This document shows positions 1-8,711 of a DNA stretch of 33,935 nucleotides, piece by piece; position 1 is the first letter of the stretch, and each line of letters starts with the position of its first letter. The stretch is from Chara braunii (lineage: Eukaryota; Streptophyta; Charophyceae; Charales; Characeae): assembly GCA_003427395.1 (NCBI GenBank), contig BFEA01000497.1, positions 973,476 through 1,007,410 of the forward strand, in the 5' to 3' direction. A program made the position numbers and the translations under genes. The notes beneath the pieces were generated by a model. The model was not told where the DNA came from. It ran no database searches and was given only the letters and a program-made list of their open reading frames with translations.

Positions 1-445
1 CAGTGCAGCATGTGGGCGGCCTCCCTTCAGCCTGTGACCGGGGCCCAGAGGCTGAAGCCAACTCGATACAGTTGGGCCCCGGGGTAAGGCAGTTGCGCCT
101 CCTTCATCAAGGCCTGCGCCCAGAGTCAGACAGTGGGCCGATTTCCCTTTGGCATTTTCGGCCTCTCTTCCCAGCATGCATTGTCGGCCTCACGTTCAGA
201 TGCCCAGGGCCTAACCAACTCAGAGGCCCTGGGCTTTCAGCATTTGCTGAAATCCGAGACTCGGTGCACTCCAACCAACTGGCGTGCTGCAACTCTATGG
301 ACCCCACTTCGTGAAATGTTGCACAGAGGGCTCTTGTCGATTTGCTGGCCCGCCTTCACTTAGGGCGGGCACTAGGCTTGCTGGGGCCTTAGCCCAGAAC
401 ATGTACATCATTCCAAGGCCCCTAGATGAGGGCTCAATCCTCACA
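1..445 (-). mobile_element. Partial LTR, family 1, reverse orientation (LTR-E)
   Basis: Read on the minus strand, the sequence starting at 445 begins TGTGAGG and aligns block by block with the first third of the plus-strand LTR at 764-1911. Shared blocks include the TGTTCTGGGCT / GGCCCCAGCAAGCC segment, the CTAAGTGAA hairpin (348-370), the TTGCAGCACNCCAGTTGGTT segment and a CCCTGGGCAT...GTGAGGCC segment. It runs off the left edge. What precedes its TG end on the minus strand is chromodomain coding sequence of another copy rather than a polypurine tract, so it is most simply the 5' LTR of a minus-strand element nested in the plus-strand element whose tail follows. Its other end and target-site duplication lie outside the window. 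Confidence 0.75.
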
Positions 446-446
446 T

Positions 447-698
447 CTCACCTTTTGCCGAGACAGATCTGTTCCCGACAAGAAGGTCAATGCTGCCCCC
501 AACCATGGATGGTCACGTGGACGTCTACGACATCTTGGAACACAGAGATTTGCCTGTTCCCAAGCCTGCTGGCAGGGGTAGACCACCCAAACCTACGAGG
601 GAGTACCGGGTCAGGTTCAGGCATCACTCGCGGCACCTGCGTAGACTGAAAGGAAGCTTGTCAAGACAGCACCTCGGATTGTGGCCGAGTACGAATGA
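447..698 (+). pseudogene. C-terminal tail of Ty3/gypsy integrase/chromodomain (fragment)
   Basis: The translation from about 447 aligns with the end of the polyprotein at 32580-32880. Both share an MLPPTMDG motif, then V-D-x-x-D-I, an R/E-L-P-V-P-x-P block, a GRGRPP motif, an arginine-rich RVRFRHH block and an ending close to TAP-x-VVA-x-YE. The first half is open in the frame of 490-705. The terminal residues are in another frame ending at the TGA at 696-698, so at least one frameshift sits near 640-660. Only this tail of the polyprotein is present because the reverse LTR (1-445) interrupts it upstream. Chromodomain-type tails are thought to direct integration to particular chromatin; this copy is broken. 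Confidence 0.75.
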
Positions 699-837
699 AG
701 ACTGAAGGGGAAGGCACCTGCATAGAAGCATCTCAGCGGATTTTAAAGCTAAGGGGGATGGAATGCGAGGAATGAGCCGTGCGGAGCGCTTAGCAGACAT
801 ACAAGTGTTCTGGGCTTAGGCCCCCAGCAAGCCTCGT

Positions 838-860
838 GTCCACCCTAAGTGAAGGTGGGC
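838..860 (+). promoter_or_regulatory. Conserved LTR hairpin, copy in LTR-A
   Basis: A 7-bp stem (GTCCACC / GGTGGGC, one G-U type pair) encloses the loop CTAAGTGAA. The same loop with GCCCGCC / GGCGGGC arms occurs at 348-370 (reverse) and 33897-33919, and with imperfect arms at 10698-10720 and 32974-32996. The G-C to A-T swap inside the stem here is compensatory. Confidence 0.6.
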
Positions 861-1274
861 CTGAATATCCATGTGAGGCCTGTTCTCAACAATTTTTCCA
901 TATGTGGGTACTCAGACAGTTGCAGCACACCAGTTGGTTACAGAGCAACGTGAGCCTCCAGGCTCTTTCCAGAAGCAAAGGACTGCACTGTACTGTTGAG
1001 CCCAGGGCTCAGGCGGTTCCGCCCTGGGCATACGCTGTGTGAGGCCAACACATCACGGACTGGTTACGGGCTAATGAGCAAGCAGCATTGTCATCACACA
1101 TGTGCCGCGAGCCAGTGAGAATGCTGCAAACACTTGGAGGCCGGGTGTCTGCCTGGACGTGCCTAACTGCAGGAGGCCCAGTCCAGTTTCGGAAACTGGC
1201 CCTGGGCGCAGAAACTTGGGGCCCAACTGAAGCTACTGGCCCCCCATACACCTGGTCAGGACGGCCAGCAGCGA

Positions 1275-1299
1275 CACACTTTCCATCAAGGAAAGTGTG
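1275..1299 (+). repeat. Perfect inverted repeat in LTR-A
   Basis: CACACTTTCC and GGAAAGTGTG flank a 5-nt loop. Equivalent hairpins with a 5-nt A/T-rich loop lie at the same place in the LTRs at 11026-11044 and 33263-33295, which suggests a maintained RNA or DNA structure. Confidence 0.7.
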
Positions 1300-1355
1300 A
1301 GCCCCTGGGAGAGGCAGTCTGGCCTTGGCAGGCAATGCGGACACGCTGCTGCGTT

Positions 1356-1468
1356 GCTGTGCTAGTGTCTGCATGGGCGCTGCGGGTCGGGCGCGCGCAC
1401 GGGAGCTGAGGGGAGAGGGGTGCTGCGAGGCTGCTGTGCTAGTGTCTGCATGGGCGCTGCGGGTCGGG
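1356..1468 (+). repeat. 36-bp direct repeat pair inside LTR-A
   Basis: An identical 36-nt block occurs at 1356-1391 and 1433-1468 (offset 77). It is not duplicated in the sister LTRs, so it is a local duplication after divergence. Confidence 0.8.
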
Positions 1469-1620
1469 TGCGCACAGTAGCCATAGCTGGGCTGCAGGGG
1501 CGCAATGCAGGTGATGGCGATGGTGGTCTTCGGGTAGGAGGCGCACGAGGGGGTGATCAAGGGGTGATGAGGGGAGGAGAGAGAACGTACCTGGTGTATG
1601 CTGGTGATCGGCATTGGTGT

Positions 1621-1628
1621 TGACGTCA
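1621..1628 (+). promoter_or_regulatory. TGACGTCA palindrome (bZIP/CRE-type site) in LTR-A
   Basis: The octamer TGACGTCA lies 283 bp before the LTR end. It is also at 11375-11382 in LTR-B, 266 bp before its end, and appears as TGACATCA at 33552-33559 in LTR-C, 258 bp before its end. This is a known core for plant bZIP factors; that it drives the element is inference. Confidence 0.4.
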
Positions 1629-1911
1629 CATTGGTATTCGACTTCGGTGTGATCCAGTCGCTTGAACGTTGATAGGCTAGATAGGCTGAGTAGAGTAGGC
1701 TGAGCGCCGAGTGCCAGACAGTAGCAGTGACATTGGATACAGCGTTGATGTGACCAGGAGAGTCGGCATTGGCACTTGAGTTCTTTGTATTGCTCTTATG
1801 TGGATGGAATCTTGGTGCATTGTGCTTTCTGCTTGGTACATGAATATCTGGAGTACTTCGTGATTTTGCAACTTGGGTTTCTGTCTATGGCTCTCGCTCA
1901 TATTCCTTGCA

Positions 1912-2276
1912 CTTACTCTTGTTTGAAATATTTCGAATTTTATTTTTTTGAACTTCGGAATTACCCCGAACTTGTGAAATTGTTTCTAGCAGTTCGGTCC
2001 TTATTTTTTCTCTTTTTCTTTTTTGCAGTCTGAAACTCGAAGTCCTTTTTAATATTTGAATTTCGGGATTTCTGGGGATTGAGAGACCTACTGAACTTGC
2101 GATTTCGAAAATCTTTATTAATTATTTTTCGATTCTTTTTTCAAAAAAGCAAAGTTTGAACTTTTCAATTTTGATTAGTGGCTCCTTATCTGGGCGATCT
2201 GCTGCTGCCCATTCCTCTTCTTCTTCCATCTGTTCTTCTCTTCATGCTTTTTCGCTGCAGGCAGCGGTGTAGTTGC
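1912..2276. other. AT-rich non-coding stretch between LTR-A and element 2
   Basis: T-rich DNA with no LTR terminus, primer-binding site or gene that I can recognise. A long pyrimidine run ending in TTTTTTGCAG at about 2028 looks like a 3' splice site, but no matching donor or coding exon is visible. The left end of element 2 is not defined here. Confidence 0.5.
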
Positions 2277-2431
2277 CACGTCAGCACGGTGCCATGTCCG
2301 CAGGCCACGTCAGCAGGCCACATCAGCAGGCCATGCCAGCAGCAACACGTCAACAGTGACATGTCAGCAGTGACACGTCAGCAGACCATGTCAGCAGACG
2401 TCCGTGCCACATCAGCAGCCATGTCAGCAGC
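2277..2431 (+). repeat. Minisatellite of a 13-14 bp CACGTCAGCAGGC-like unit, about 11 copies
   Basis: Eleven imperfect copies follow one another, alternating CACGTCAGCAG, CATGTCAGCAG and CACATCAGCAG with 1-3 nt spacers; one copy is lengthened. The array ends four bases before the ATG of gag, so it forms the leader of element 2. The unit contains CCACGTCA, a hybrid G-box/C-box core bound by plant bZIP proteins; a regulatory role is inference. Confidence 0.8.
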
Positions 2432-2435
2432 CTAA

Positions 2436-3982
2436 ATGCCTCCAGCCCTTCGATCAGTGACCAACATGATGGAACGCAAGGACAATGAGTCCGACGAACA
2501 CTACGAGGCCTGGCTGGCCGACATAATGTTCGAGATTAAGCAACTAGCAGGTGCGGCACTTGCCACTCGAGAGAAGAGAGAGAAAGAAGCCAAGGAGAAT
2601 GCCGACCTACAGCAGCAATTGAACGAGGACGCCGCACGCTAGGCTGCAGACGACGCACGACAAGCATGCCGTGATGCATTATTCTAGGAGGAGGTCGAAG
2701 TCTTGACCTTGCCCACCAACTAGGACACGTCGGCCAAGGAGGAGGGTGCCTCCGAGGCCGTGCGGAAGTTTTCCACGGTCATCAAGCGAATCGTGGACCT
2801 GGTGGCCACATGCATGGCCCAGCAAGAGGACATCCTCACACTGGACAACAACATGCAGACATTGACCGCCCGAGCCCACACCTTGGAACAGTGCCCCGTT
2901 GCAGCAACAGTCGTTGGCCCCTCCAACATTCCGGATCACATCAACACTTTGAAGATTGACGTAGGCACTCTCGAAGATGGTGCTCAGCGGCAGCAGGCAA
3001 TGAATCAGCAATTCCAGCCAACCGATCAGCACTTGGAGCAGCAGATTCGTGCCGCAGCCGCAAGTCCAGTCTCGTCGCCTCCCGAACGAGTACCGAAGTT
3101 GGATGACATGCCGGTCTTCTGTGATGCATCGAAGACCAATCCAATTCCGTGGTTCCGACAATTCGAGTTACGTTTGCACATGTACAACGTGCGCGACACC
3201 AACCGGCATGCCTGACTCTATCACCGGTGGGGTGGCGCATGTCAAGCAGGGCTTTACAACATTTTGTCCACCAACAAAGTCGTAATCTCCGAGCTGCATA
3301 CGAAGATCAGTTGGACTGATCTCACGGCAGCATGGCTCACGCGGCTCCAAGTGGAACCGCCCGAGCTCCAAGCGATGGAGAAACTACAGAAGTTCCACCA
3401 GAATTCCTTACTGAGCTCGGATTGGGTCGCCGAGTACCAATGCTTGGCATCCACACCCGACTTGCCGATCAGCTTCACAGGTGTGAAGCACTACTTCATT
3501 ACAAGGTCGTGTCTCATTACGAGGTCGTGTCTGGCATTGCAAAGCGGCTCACCACAAGTGAATTATTATTCAATAAGGCTTCGCAGATTATCGTGACAAA
3601 CACGGATGCCCGCAATGCTGGCTGTTCGTCTTCCGCAGGCCAGAGCAGATACCAGCATTGACCGAAAGTGGTCCTGGTCGCAGCAACAACGCCGACCAAT
3701 GTAAATGAGGCTGCTTCATCAGAGGAGGGAGATATGTCAGCAGCTGCCCGAGATGGTGGTCACCCGATCAAAGGTAGAGGACGCGGCAAATCGAAGACAA
3801 CCACCTCTTCATCCCCTGGGACCGGAACAACAACTCTAGAACCTTGGCTCCACTGTGACATAACGGAGGGCGTCTACAAGATTTGCACCAAGTACCGATA
3901 CTGTTTGTGGTGCAACAGCGGCGCACACGACACCTCGAGATGTCCCACGAAAGCCAAGGAGAAGACCCATTTGGGAAAGTGA
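2436..3982 (+). pseudogene. gag: gag polyprotein of element 2 (broken)
   Basis: Gag forms the particle that packages the element RNA. The N-terminal part (2436-3215) is helical, with a charged E/K-rich coiled segment, and carries in-frame TAG stops at 2640 and two more soon after, plus TGA at 3213. The same frame continues with a capsid-like region (tryptophan/leucine-rich, about 3290-3490). An 18-bp tandem duplication (3497-3514, 3515-3532) adds six residues. A frameshift near 3560 leads into the basic, Gly/Arg-rich nucleocapsid part. A CX2CX4HX4C zinc knuckle lies at 3902-3943, about 12 codons before the gag stop at 3980. ATG 2436 is the first start after the minisatellite; the true start is uncertain. 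Confidence 0.75.
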
Positions 3983-5079
3983 GCACCACCAAGAGTGAGA
4001 CGGCTGCACACTCGACGCCTTCGGAACCGGTTGCTTTGCTAACAACCTCCCTTCATTTCAGGGCACATGTGGAAGTCGTGAGTCCTCTTCTTCATTCTTT
4101 CGAGGACTTTGCTGCCCTACCTGTTCCTGCGCCGGGTTCTCTAGCGCAAGGACAAGGTGTGTGCGTGGTTTCCTTGCCGTCCGGTAGCAGCGCCAATTCG
4201 TCTTCTTCAAGTGGTTCTTCAAAGTATTCAGCACGCAATTTCAACGTAGTGGTCTTGGACCCGCTGTCGCCCGAGGATTTTGCATGGCTTCCTCTCCCTT
4301 CCACGGGCCGCTTACGGGGACTGCGATGTGCAGCACTATGCATTCATTTATACACGTACTTGTCCTTCTATGCACCACCAACTTTGCTGAGGGATGATGA
4401 AGTCGCTATGGGGGACCTCCTTGTGTATATCACCAAGGTGGCCCGCAAGTTTCACACGCAGCGGTACGATGACAACAACGCACCACTCCTCTATGTCCAC
4501 ATCCAAGTTGGGCAAGCGTCCTGCAGCGCTTTGCTGGATAACGGCACGACTTGCAATTTTATGAGCCAGTTCTTTATACAAAGGGTCGGCCTTGGCGCAC
4601 AAGTTCGAAGGAAGCCACATCCGACGACGGTCAAGATGGCGGACGATCGGATGCAACAACTTTTTGAGCGCTACATCAAAGCCGTACCGGTATATTTTGC
4701 ACCACATGCATGTGAACCGGTCACGTTTGACATCTTAGACACGAACTTCGACATCATTTTGGGGATGCCTTGGCTCGCAAGTGCGGGCCACACGATCGAC
4801 TTCTATCGGCAGACACTTACTGTTTGCGACGCGTTTGGCCGAAGTCCCGTGCACTATTCCTCTTCTGCACCCTTCGATCCGGGGCCAAGTCTTTTCGGTC
4901 CACTTGTGCTTACTAGCGGACCGACGATACCGGCCTTTGTTTTCTTTGAACCGTCTCAGCGATTGAATCTTCACCTACGGACTTGTCTTCGGACCCCCGA
5001 GTGGTGCGGTTGCTGGATGAGTTCGCCGACGTCTTCAAGTCTCCTACGGTGTGGTGCTGGATCGACCGATCTCCCATGA
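3883..5079 (+). pseudogene. Aspartic protease and linker of element 2
   Basis: A long uninterrupted frame overlaps the end of gag by about 100 nt in the -1 frame. Residues 1-200 are a low-complexity Ser/Pro linker without a recognised domain. The retropepsin part follows. Its catalytic motif, normally D-S/T-G-A, reads D-N-G-T in the ALLDNGTTCNF segment (about 4530-4560), and the C-terminal ILGMPWL motif is intact (about 4756-4776). The Asn in the active triad probably inactivates it. The last 30 codons are out of frame with RT. Retropepsins process Gag-Pol in the assembling particle. The open linker upstream suggests that the natural product is made by readthrough from gag rather than from ATG 3883. 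Confidence 0.75.
3973..3979 (+). other. Candidate -1 frameshift heptamer GGGAAAG at the gag stop
   Basis: In the gag frame the bases read G GGA AAG followed at once by TGA (3980-3982). This fits the X XXY YYZ slippery pattern. A -1 slip would continue as Gly-Lys-Val-Ser into the open frame holding the protease (3883-5079). Z = G is less favoured in eukaryotes, and I did not establish a downstream pseudoknot, so this is a candidate only. Confidence 0.4.
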
Positions 5080-5992
5080 ACTCATCCTAGACGCTGGTGC
5101 CGTGCCGTCAAAGGGTTGCATCTATCACATTAGCGAGGAAGAGCTTGCGGTTTACCGCGCGCAACTCGATGACTTGTTGAATAAGGGTTGGATCCGCCCT
5201 AGCAGCTCACCATATGGTGCGCCAGTACTCTTCGTACGGAAGAAGAACAACGACCTTCACTTGTGCATTGGCTATCGCAAGCTCACAGCGCAAACAGTCA
5301 AGAATTTGGGGCCCCTTCCTCGCATTTACGATCTTCTTGAGAGTTTGGGCGGTGCAAAGTGTTTTTCGAAGTTCAACTTGAAGTCGGGCTACCATCAGAT
5401 TTCGATACGCCAGCAAGATCGCTACAATTTCGCTTTCAAGACGCGGTATGGGCATTTTGAGTGGATTGTCATGCCTTTCGGCCTCGCCAATGCCCCGACG
5501 ACTTCTCAAGCGGCGATGACCATTGAGTTCCGCGTGATGCTGGACCGGTTTGTGCTGGTCTACTTGGACGACATTATTGTCTATAGCCGGAACTTGGAGG
5601 ACCATTTTGAGCATCTTCAACGTGTGTTGGAGACGCTCCATCGCACCAAGTACAAAGCCAACCGCGACAAGTGCGAGTTCATAGGTCAAGAGTTGGAGTA
5701 CTTGGGCCATTTCGTCACACCGGAGGGCATTAGTCAATTATCGGACAAGATTCAAGTTGTCCAAGAGTCAACGGAACCGAAGAACGTCACAGATGCTCGC
5801 TCGTTTCTCGTCCTAGCTGGCTACTATCAACACTTTATCGAAGGCTATTCGAAGATCGCGGCTAAGTTGACCAAGCTTCAATGCGAGGACAAGCCATTTG
5901 GCTTCAACGACGATGCGCGGGCTTCATTTTTGGCCTCAAAGCCGCCTTGCTATCCGCGGAGGTTTTACGCATCTATAACCCTCTTTTATTAA
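4992..5992 (+). pseudogene. Reverse transcriptase of element 2, catalytic Asp lost
   Basis: The RT start (a LLDEFADVF motif, 5010-5036) is in a third frame; the rest is open in one frame from 5051. Recognisable blocks are GWIRPS-S-SPYGAPVLFV, the GYR motif (normally DYR), LKSGYHQI, the MPFGLANAP block, VLVYLDDIIVYS with YLDD at codons 171-174 of the 5051 frame, and EYLGHFVTPEGI. In the block usually reading S-K-I-D-L the sequence is S-K-F-N-L (codon 109), a GAC to AAC-type change that removes the first metal-binding Asp. RT copies element RNA into DNA in the particle. This copy is expected to be inactive. A frameshift near 5925 separates it from RNase H. Confidence 0.9.
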
Positions 5993-6414
5993 CACGCATA
6001 ACTATCGATGCGTCCGGCTATGGCATTGGTGCCGTCCTCAAGCAACACGATGGCGTGGATTGGCACCCGGTCGAGTACTCTACCAAAAAGGTGCCCGTCG
6101 TGCACTCAATTGACGACGCACAAAAGGAGTTGATGGCCTTCGTACACGCACTTTAGCAGTGGCGACATTTTCTTCTCAGTCGAAGGCAATTCCGATGGGT
6201 AACGGATAACAATCCGTTGGTCTTTTACAAGACCAAAGACACCATTAATAGTACCATCGCCTGTTGGATGACTTTCATCGACCAGTTTGACTTTTTCTCC
6301 GATCACATGTTGGGAAAGTCAAACCGTTTTGTGGACGCCCTTTCATGGCGCCCCGACCTTTGTACCGTGGGACAGCTTCATCCGCGGCTACCAAGTCGAC
6401 CCCGAGTTTCGTGA
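5926..6414 (+). pseudogene. RNase H of element 2
   Basis: In the frame of 5881-6156 an ITIDASGYGIGAVL block gives the first acidic residue, a VEYSTKKV block follows, then Q-K-E-L (the catalytic Glu). A TAG stop lies at 6154, and the same frame continues with WVTDNNPLV (catalytic Asp) and a degraded VDALSWRPD that normally marks the end of the domain (VADALSRRPD). RNase H removes RNA from the RNA-DNA hybrid and makes the polypurine primer. All acidic residues are present; the premature stop and the shift from RT make it non-functional. Confidence 0.85.
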
Positions 6415-7340
6415 CAAATATGCGAATTGGTCCTCTCCAAATCTGGCACCATCCCACTATTGGATCCAAGAGGGTTGTTTGCTAGTCGACTCGCGGGGGA
6501 AGGATCTTCTTTGCGTGCCAAGTGACCCACACTTGCGTACACGGCCTCTTGGCGAGTTCCACGACGCTCCTGCCACCAGACACTGGACTCGATCTTACGA
6601 TTGGCCGACTTCTCGAGCGCTTTTGGTGGCCTGGCCTTCTCAACGGCGTCACACGCTATTGCGAGTCATGAGAGGTTTGCCGACGTTGCAAATTCTACAA
6701 CCATCATCCGTTCGGCAAGTTGCGACCATTACCGGTCCACTTAGGACGACGGGAATCGATTGCCATGCACATCAGCGGGCCGTTCCCCAAACACAAGACC
6801 GGCATGGATGGGATTCTCACGGTGGTCGGTCGACTCACCAAGTTCGCCATGTTTTTGCCTTGCCGCTATCACGCCAAGGCACCGAAGTTGGCCGAGGTTC
6901 TTTACGCCGGTTGGATTCGCACCAAGAGTTCGGCTCGCCACCCGCAAACCAAAGGCCAAACGGAGAGGGCGCATCAAACTGCACAGGTTCTTCTTCGCAC
7001 TTTCATTCGTTCGCACCAAAAGGATTGGGTAGAGCGGCTGCTGGATGTCGAGTTGGCATACAACTCACCCATTCACCCGGCTATCGGGATTTCACCCTTC
7101 GAGTTTGAGCATGGCTCACCGGTCACATCGCCGTTGGACACTATCATTCCATGGACGACCGAGAGCGACGGCCACCTCGCCTTCATTCGACGGATGCACG
7201 AGCTCCTTGTCAAGGCACGAGACCAGATGTCGAAGACGCAGCAACGCATGAGCCGTCAAGCCAATCGCCAGTGTCTTCCTTGTCCATTCCGCGCGGGCGA
7301 CCTTGTTTGGGTCTCTGCCACAGAATTCAGCCTCGAGTAA
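6330..7340 (+). pseudogene. Integrase core of element 2 with two catalytic Asp missing
   Basis: The H-H part of the zinc-binding domain (EFHDAPATRH, about 6554-6585) is in the frame of 6287. The C-C part is in the frame of 6720, and one zinc Cys codon there is TGA (6669-6671). In the catalytic core the block normally M-D-I/F reads M-H-I (6764-6772), so the first Asp is His. The sequence then runs from GWIRTK straight into SSARHPQTKGQTER (about 6925-6965), skipping about 40-45 residues that normally hold the second Asp (V-S-D-R-D). Only the Glu (GQTER) remains. The rest (about 6965-7340) matches the usual helical part with VELAYN and ISPFEF motifs. A TAA at 7338 ends the frame. It cannot catalyse strand transfer. 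Confidence 0.88.
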
Positions 7341-7818
7341 GATATCTCTCGCAAGCTCCTCCCAACGTGGATGGGGCCTTGGTGCATTGTAGCGTCCGCT
7401 GGAGACCCACCGGAAGGGCCCTCATTTGTAATTCAGGTGCCTGCCCACTTGCCCGTCTACCCGGTCTTCCATTGTTCAAAGTTGGCTCCTTTCGTTTCTG
7501 CGGAATCCGGGCGACTTGCCCGGGCAACGATCGCAAGCTTCACCCTCCATGGATGGTTTCCAAGAGGTCGGTGACATCATCTCGCAGCGACGATACGACA
7601 ACAAGCCGACTGAGTACTTGGTACACTTTGCCTATTGTAGCCATAAGGTTGACCGTTGTTTGACCATTGCGGAACTCCAGGCCACAGCCCCCGAAGTCCT
7701 CGCATGTTACGAACGCAAGCAGGAACACAAGCCGGCACCTTCGGCTCCACGCCGTACCCGCGTCCAGGCTCCACCTTCGGATCGTCAGCTTTCCCCTCGA
7801 CCCGGCTTGACTTCATAA
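7341..7818 (+). pseudogene. Integrase C-terminal GPY/F-like module and chromodomain of element 2
   Basis: After the TAA at 7338 the same frame continues with ISRKLLPTWMGPW, a GPY/F-like module, and the PVFHCSKLAPF block typical of Ty3/gypsy integrase ends. A frameshift near 7535 leads to a chromodomain-like stretch (about 7540-7680): VGDIISQRRYDNKP, EYLVHFAYCS and then D-R-C-L-T, where the usual aromatic Trp is Cys. It ends in a proline/arginine-rich tail at the TAA 7816-7818, immediately before the polypurine tract. Confidence 0.75.
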
Positions 7819-7831
7819 GGAGGGGGGGGGG
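7817..7831 (+). other. Polypurine tract of element 2
   Basis: AAGGAGG followed by a run of G overlaps the pol stop codon and immediately precedes the presumed LTR start TGCTGAGCC (7837). This is the plus-strand primer site. Confidence 0.7.
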
Positions 7832-7836
7832 TTATA

Positions 7837-8711
7837 TGCTGAGCCTGCACACGTGCCCCATTTCGGGGGCCTGACGGTTCCTGGGGGGGCCCAGGCCGAA
7901 TGCCATTCTGGCATGCGCCTTGGAGGCCCACGGCCAGTCTTTGGGCCGCAGGGCTCAATTTGAGGCTGCATTTATTTATTTATTCGCTGTTCTATTTTTG
8001 TCTGTTTCAGATGTCGTTTCGGACTTGCAGTGCGTCTGTTCGGACCAAGGCCACCGTTTGGGCCATGTCCATTTGTGGTCAGGCCCTTTTGGGCCAAGTT
8101 CGTTTTCGTCCGGTAGCGGACACTCCGTGGTGCATCAGCAGGGAGGGCCTGGACGTCCGGTAGGGACCCAGGCAGGCCGTTATTAGGCCAGGGGACGTTT
8201 TCCTGCGTTGTGGACTGTGGATCAGACCGACGATCTCGCGGCCCAGATCACAAGTCGTGGGCACAGCACCCAGGGCCAGCACTACTTATATCTGGGCCAG
8301 CTCCTGGGCAGGGACAGTTCAGGTAGCTCACTTCTTGGGCGACAAGCTGCTGGAGCAGTGCGACACAGCTCTGCGCTAGAGGTAAGGCGTAGGTAGAGGG
8401 AGAGGCAGGTGGCCATACCTGCATCAGTGGAGTACCTACCTGGGTGCCATAGGTGGACTTCTCACCAGTGACCTGCAGCACAGAGAGAGACATGTCGGCT
8501 GTTTAGTACATGGCGGCTGTTTCCTGCAGGTGAGACAGAGAGGAGGACGACATCTTCTTCTTCTTCTAGTTCTCGCCCTCCATCTCTTCTTCTTATTATT
8601 CTTATTATTATTATTCTTATTCTTATTCTTATTCTTTCAGAGAGAGAGAGAGGTTACAGGCAGAGGTTACATCGGGCCATGAGGCCCAGGATCTGATTCG
8701 ACATTTTGTGG
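7837..8711 (+). mobile_element. Probable 3' LTR of element 2 (right end approximate)
   Basis: A non-coding segment follows the polypurine tract, begins TG and is rich in GGGCC/GGCCC blocks. It contains a TATA-like ACTTATATCTGG at about 8283, an antisense CAGGTATGG donor-like site near 8411 and a TTC/TTA microsatellite. It does not align with the family-1 LTRs. No second copy is in the window, so the right edge is a guess. Confidence 0.45.
8551..8636 (+). repeat. CTT/ATT microsatellite
   Basis: Runs of CTT and then of TTA/TTATTC end at CTTTCAG, followed by a short AG run (8640-8652). Confidence 0.85.

Larger units (their letters stand above)
764..1911 (+). mobile_element. 3' LTR, family 1 (LTR-A), 1148 bp
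   Basis: The LTR begins TGCGAGG directly after a purine run (AAGGGGGATGGAA, 751-763) acting as polypurine tract, and ends TTCCTTGCA at 1911. The same start and end are seen in the LTRs at 10644-11648 and 32921-33817. It follows the integrase tail 447-698 in the same orientation, so it is the 3' LTR of that copy. No primer-binding site follows the end, as expected for a 3' LTR. Internal landmarks are a covarying hairpin at 838-860, an inverted repeat at 1275-1299, an identical 36-bp repeat pair (1356-1391, 1433-1468) and TGACGTCA at 1621. No coding capacity is credible here. Confidence 0.8.
2277..8711 (+). mobile_element. Element 2: decayed Ty3/gypsy retrotransposon, gag-pol plus probable 3' LTR
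   Basis: In one orientation and the standard Ty3/gypsy order lie gag with a CCHC knuckle, protease, RT, RNase H, integrase, a chromodomain-like tail, a polypurine tract and a probable LTR. No 5' LTR or primer-binding site is visible before gag, so the left end is unresolved. The right end is also approximate. Stops and frame changes occur in nearly every domain, and catalytic residues of RT and integrase are changed or lost, so it cannot be autonomous. Its pol differs from that of the element at 29.7-33.8 kb, so it belongs to a different family. Confidence 0.85.

Noticed and set aside
1009-1629. 206-codon minus-strand open frame
   Set aside because: Lies wholly within LTR-A, low-complexity Ser/Ala/Pro composition, and no counterpart is open in the sister LTRs.
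2004-2030. 3' splice site of a host or gag intron (pyrimidine run ending TTTTTTGCAG)
   Set aside because: No donor or coding exon around it; T-rich DNA gives such matches by chance.
2679-3240. Minus-strand frames opposite gag of element 2
   Set aside because: Shadows of gag; the plus strand continues in one frame across stops with capsid-like sequence.
7900-8186. Small plus-strand frames after the polypurine tract of element 2
   Set aside because: They lie in the presumed LTR and show no conserved motif.
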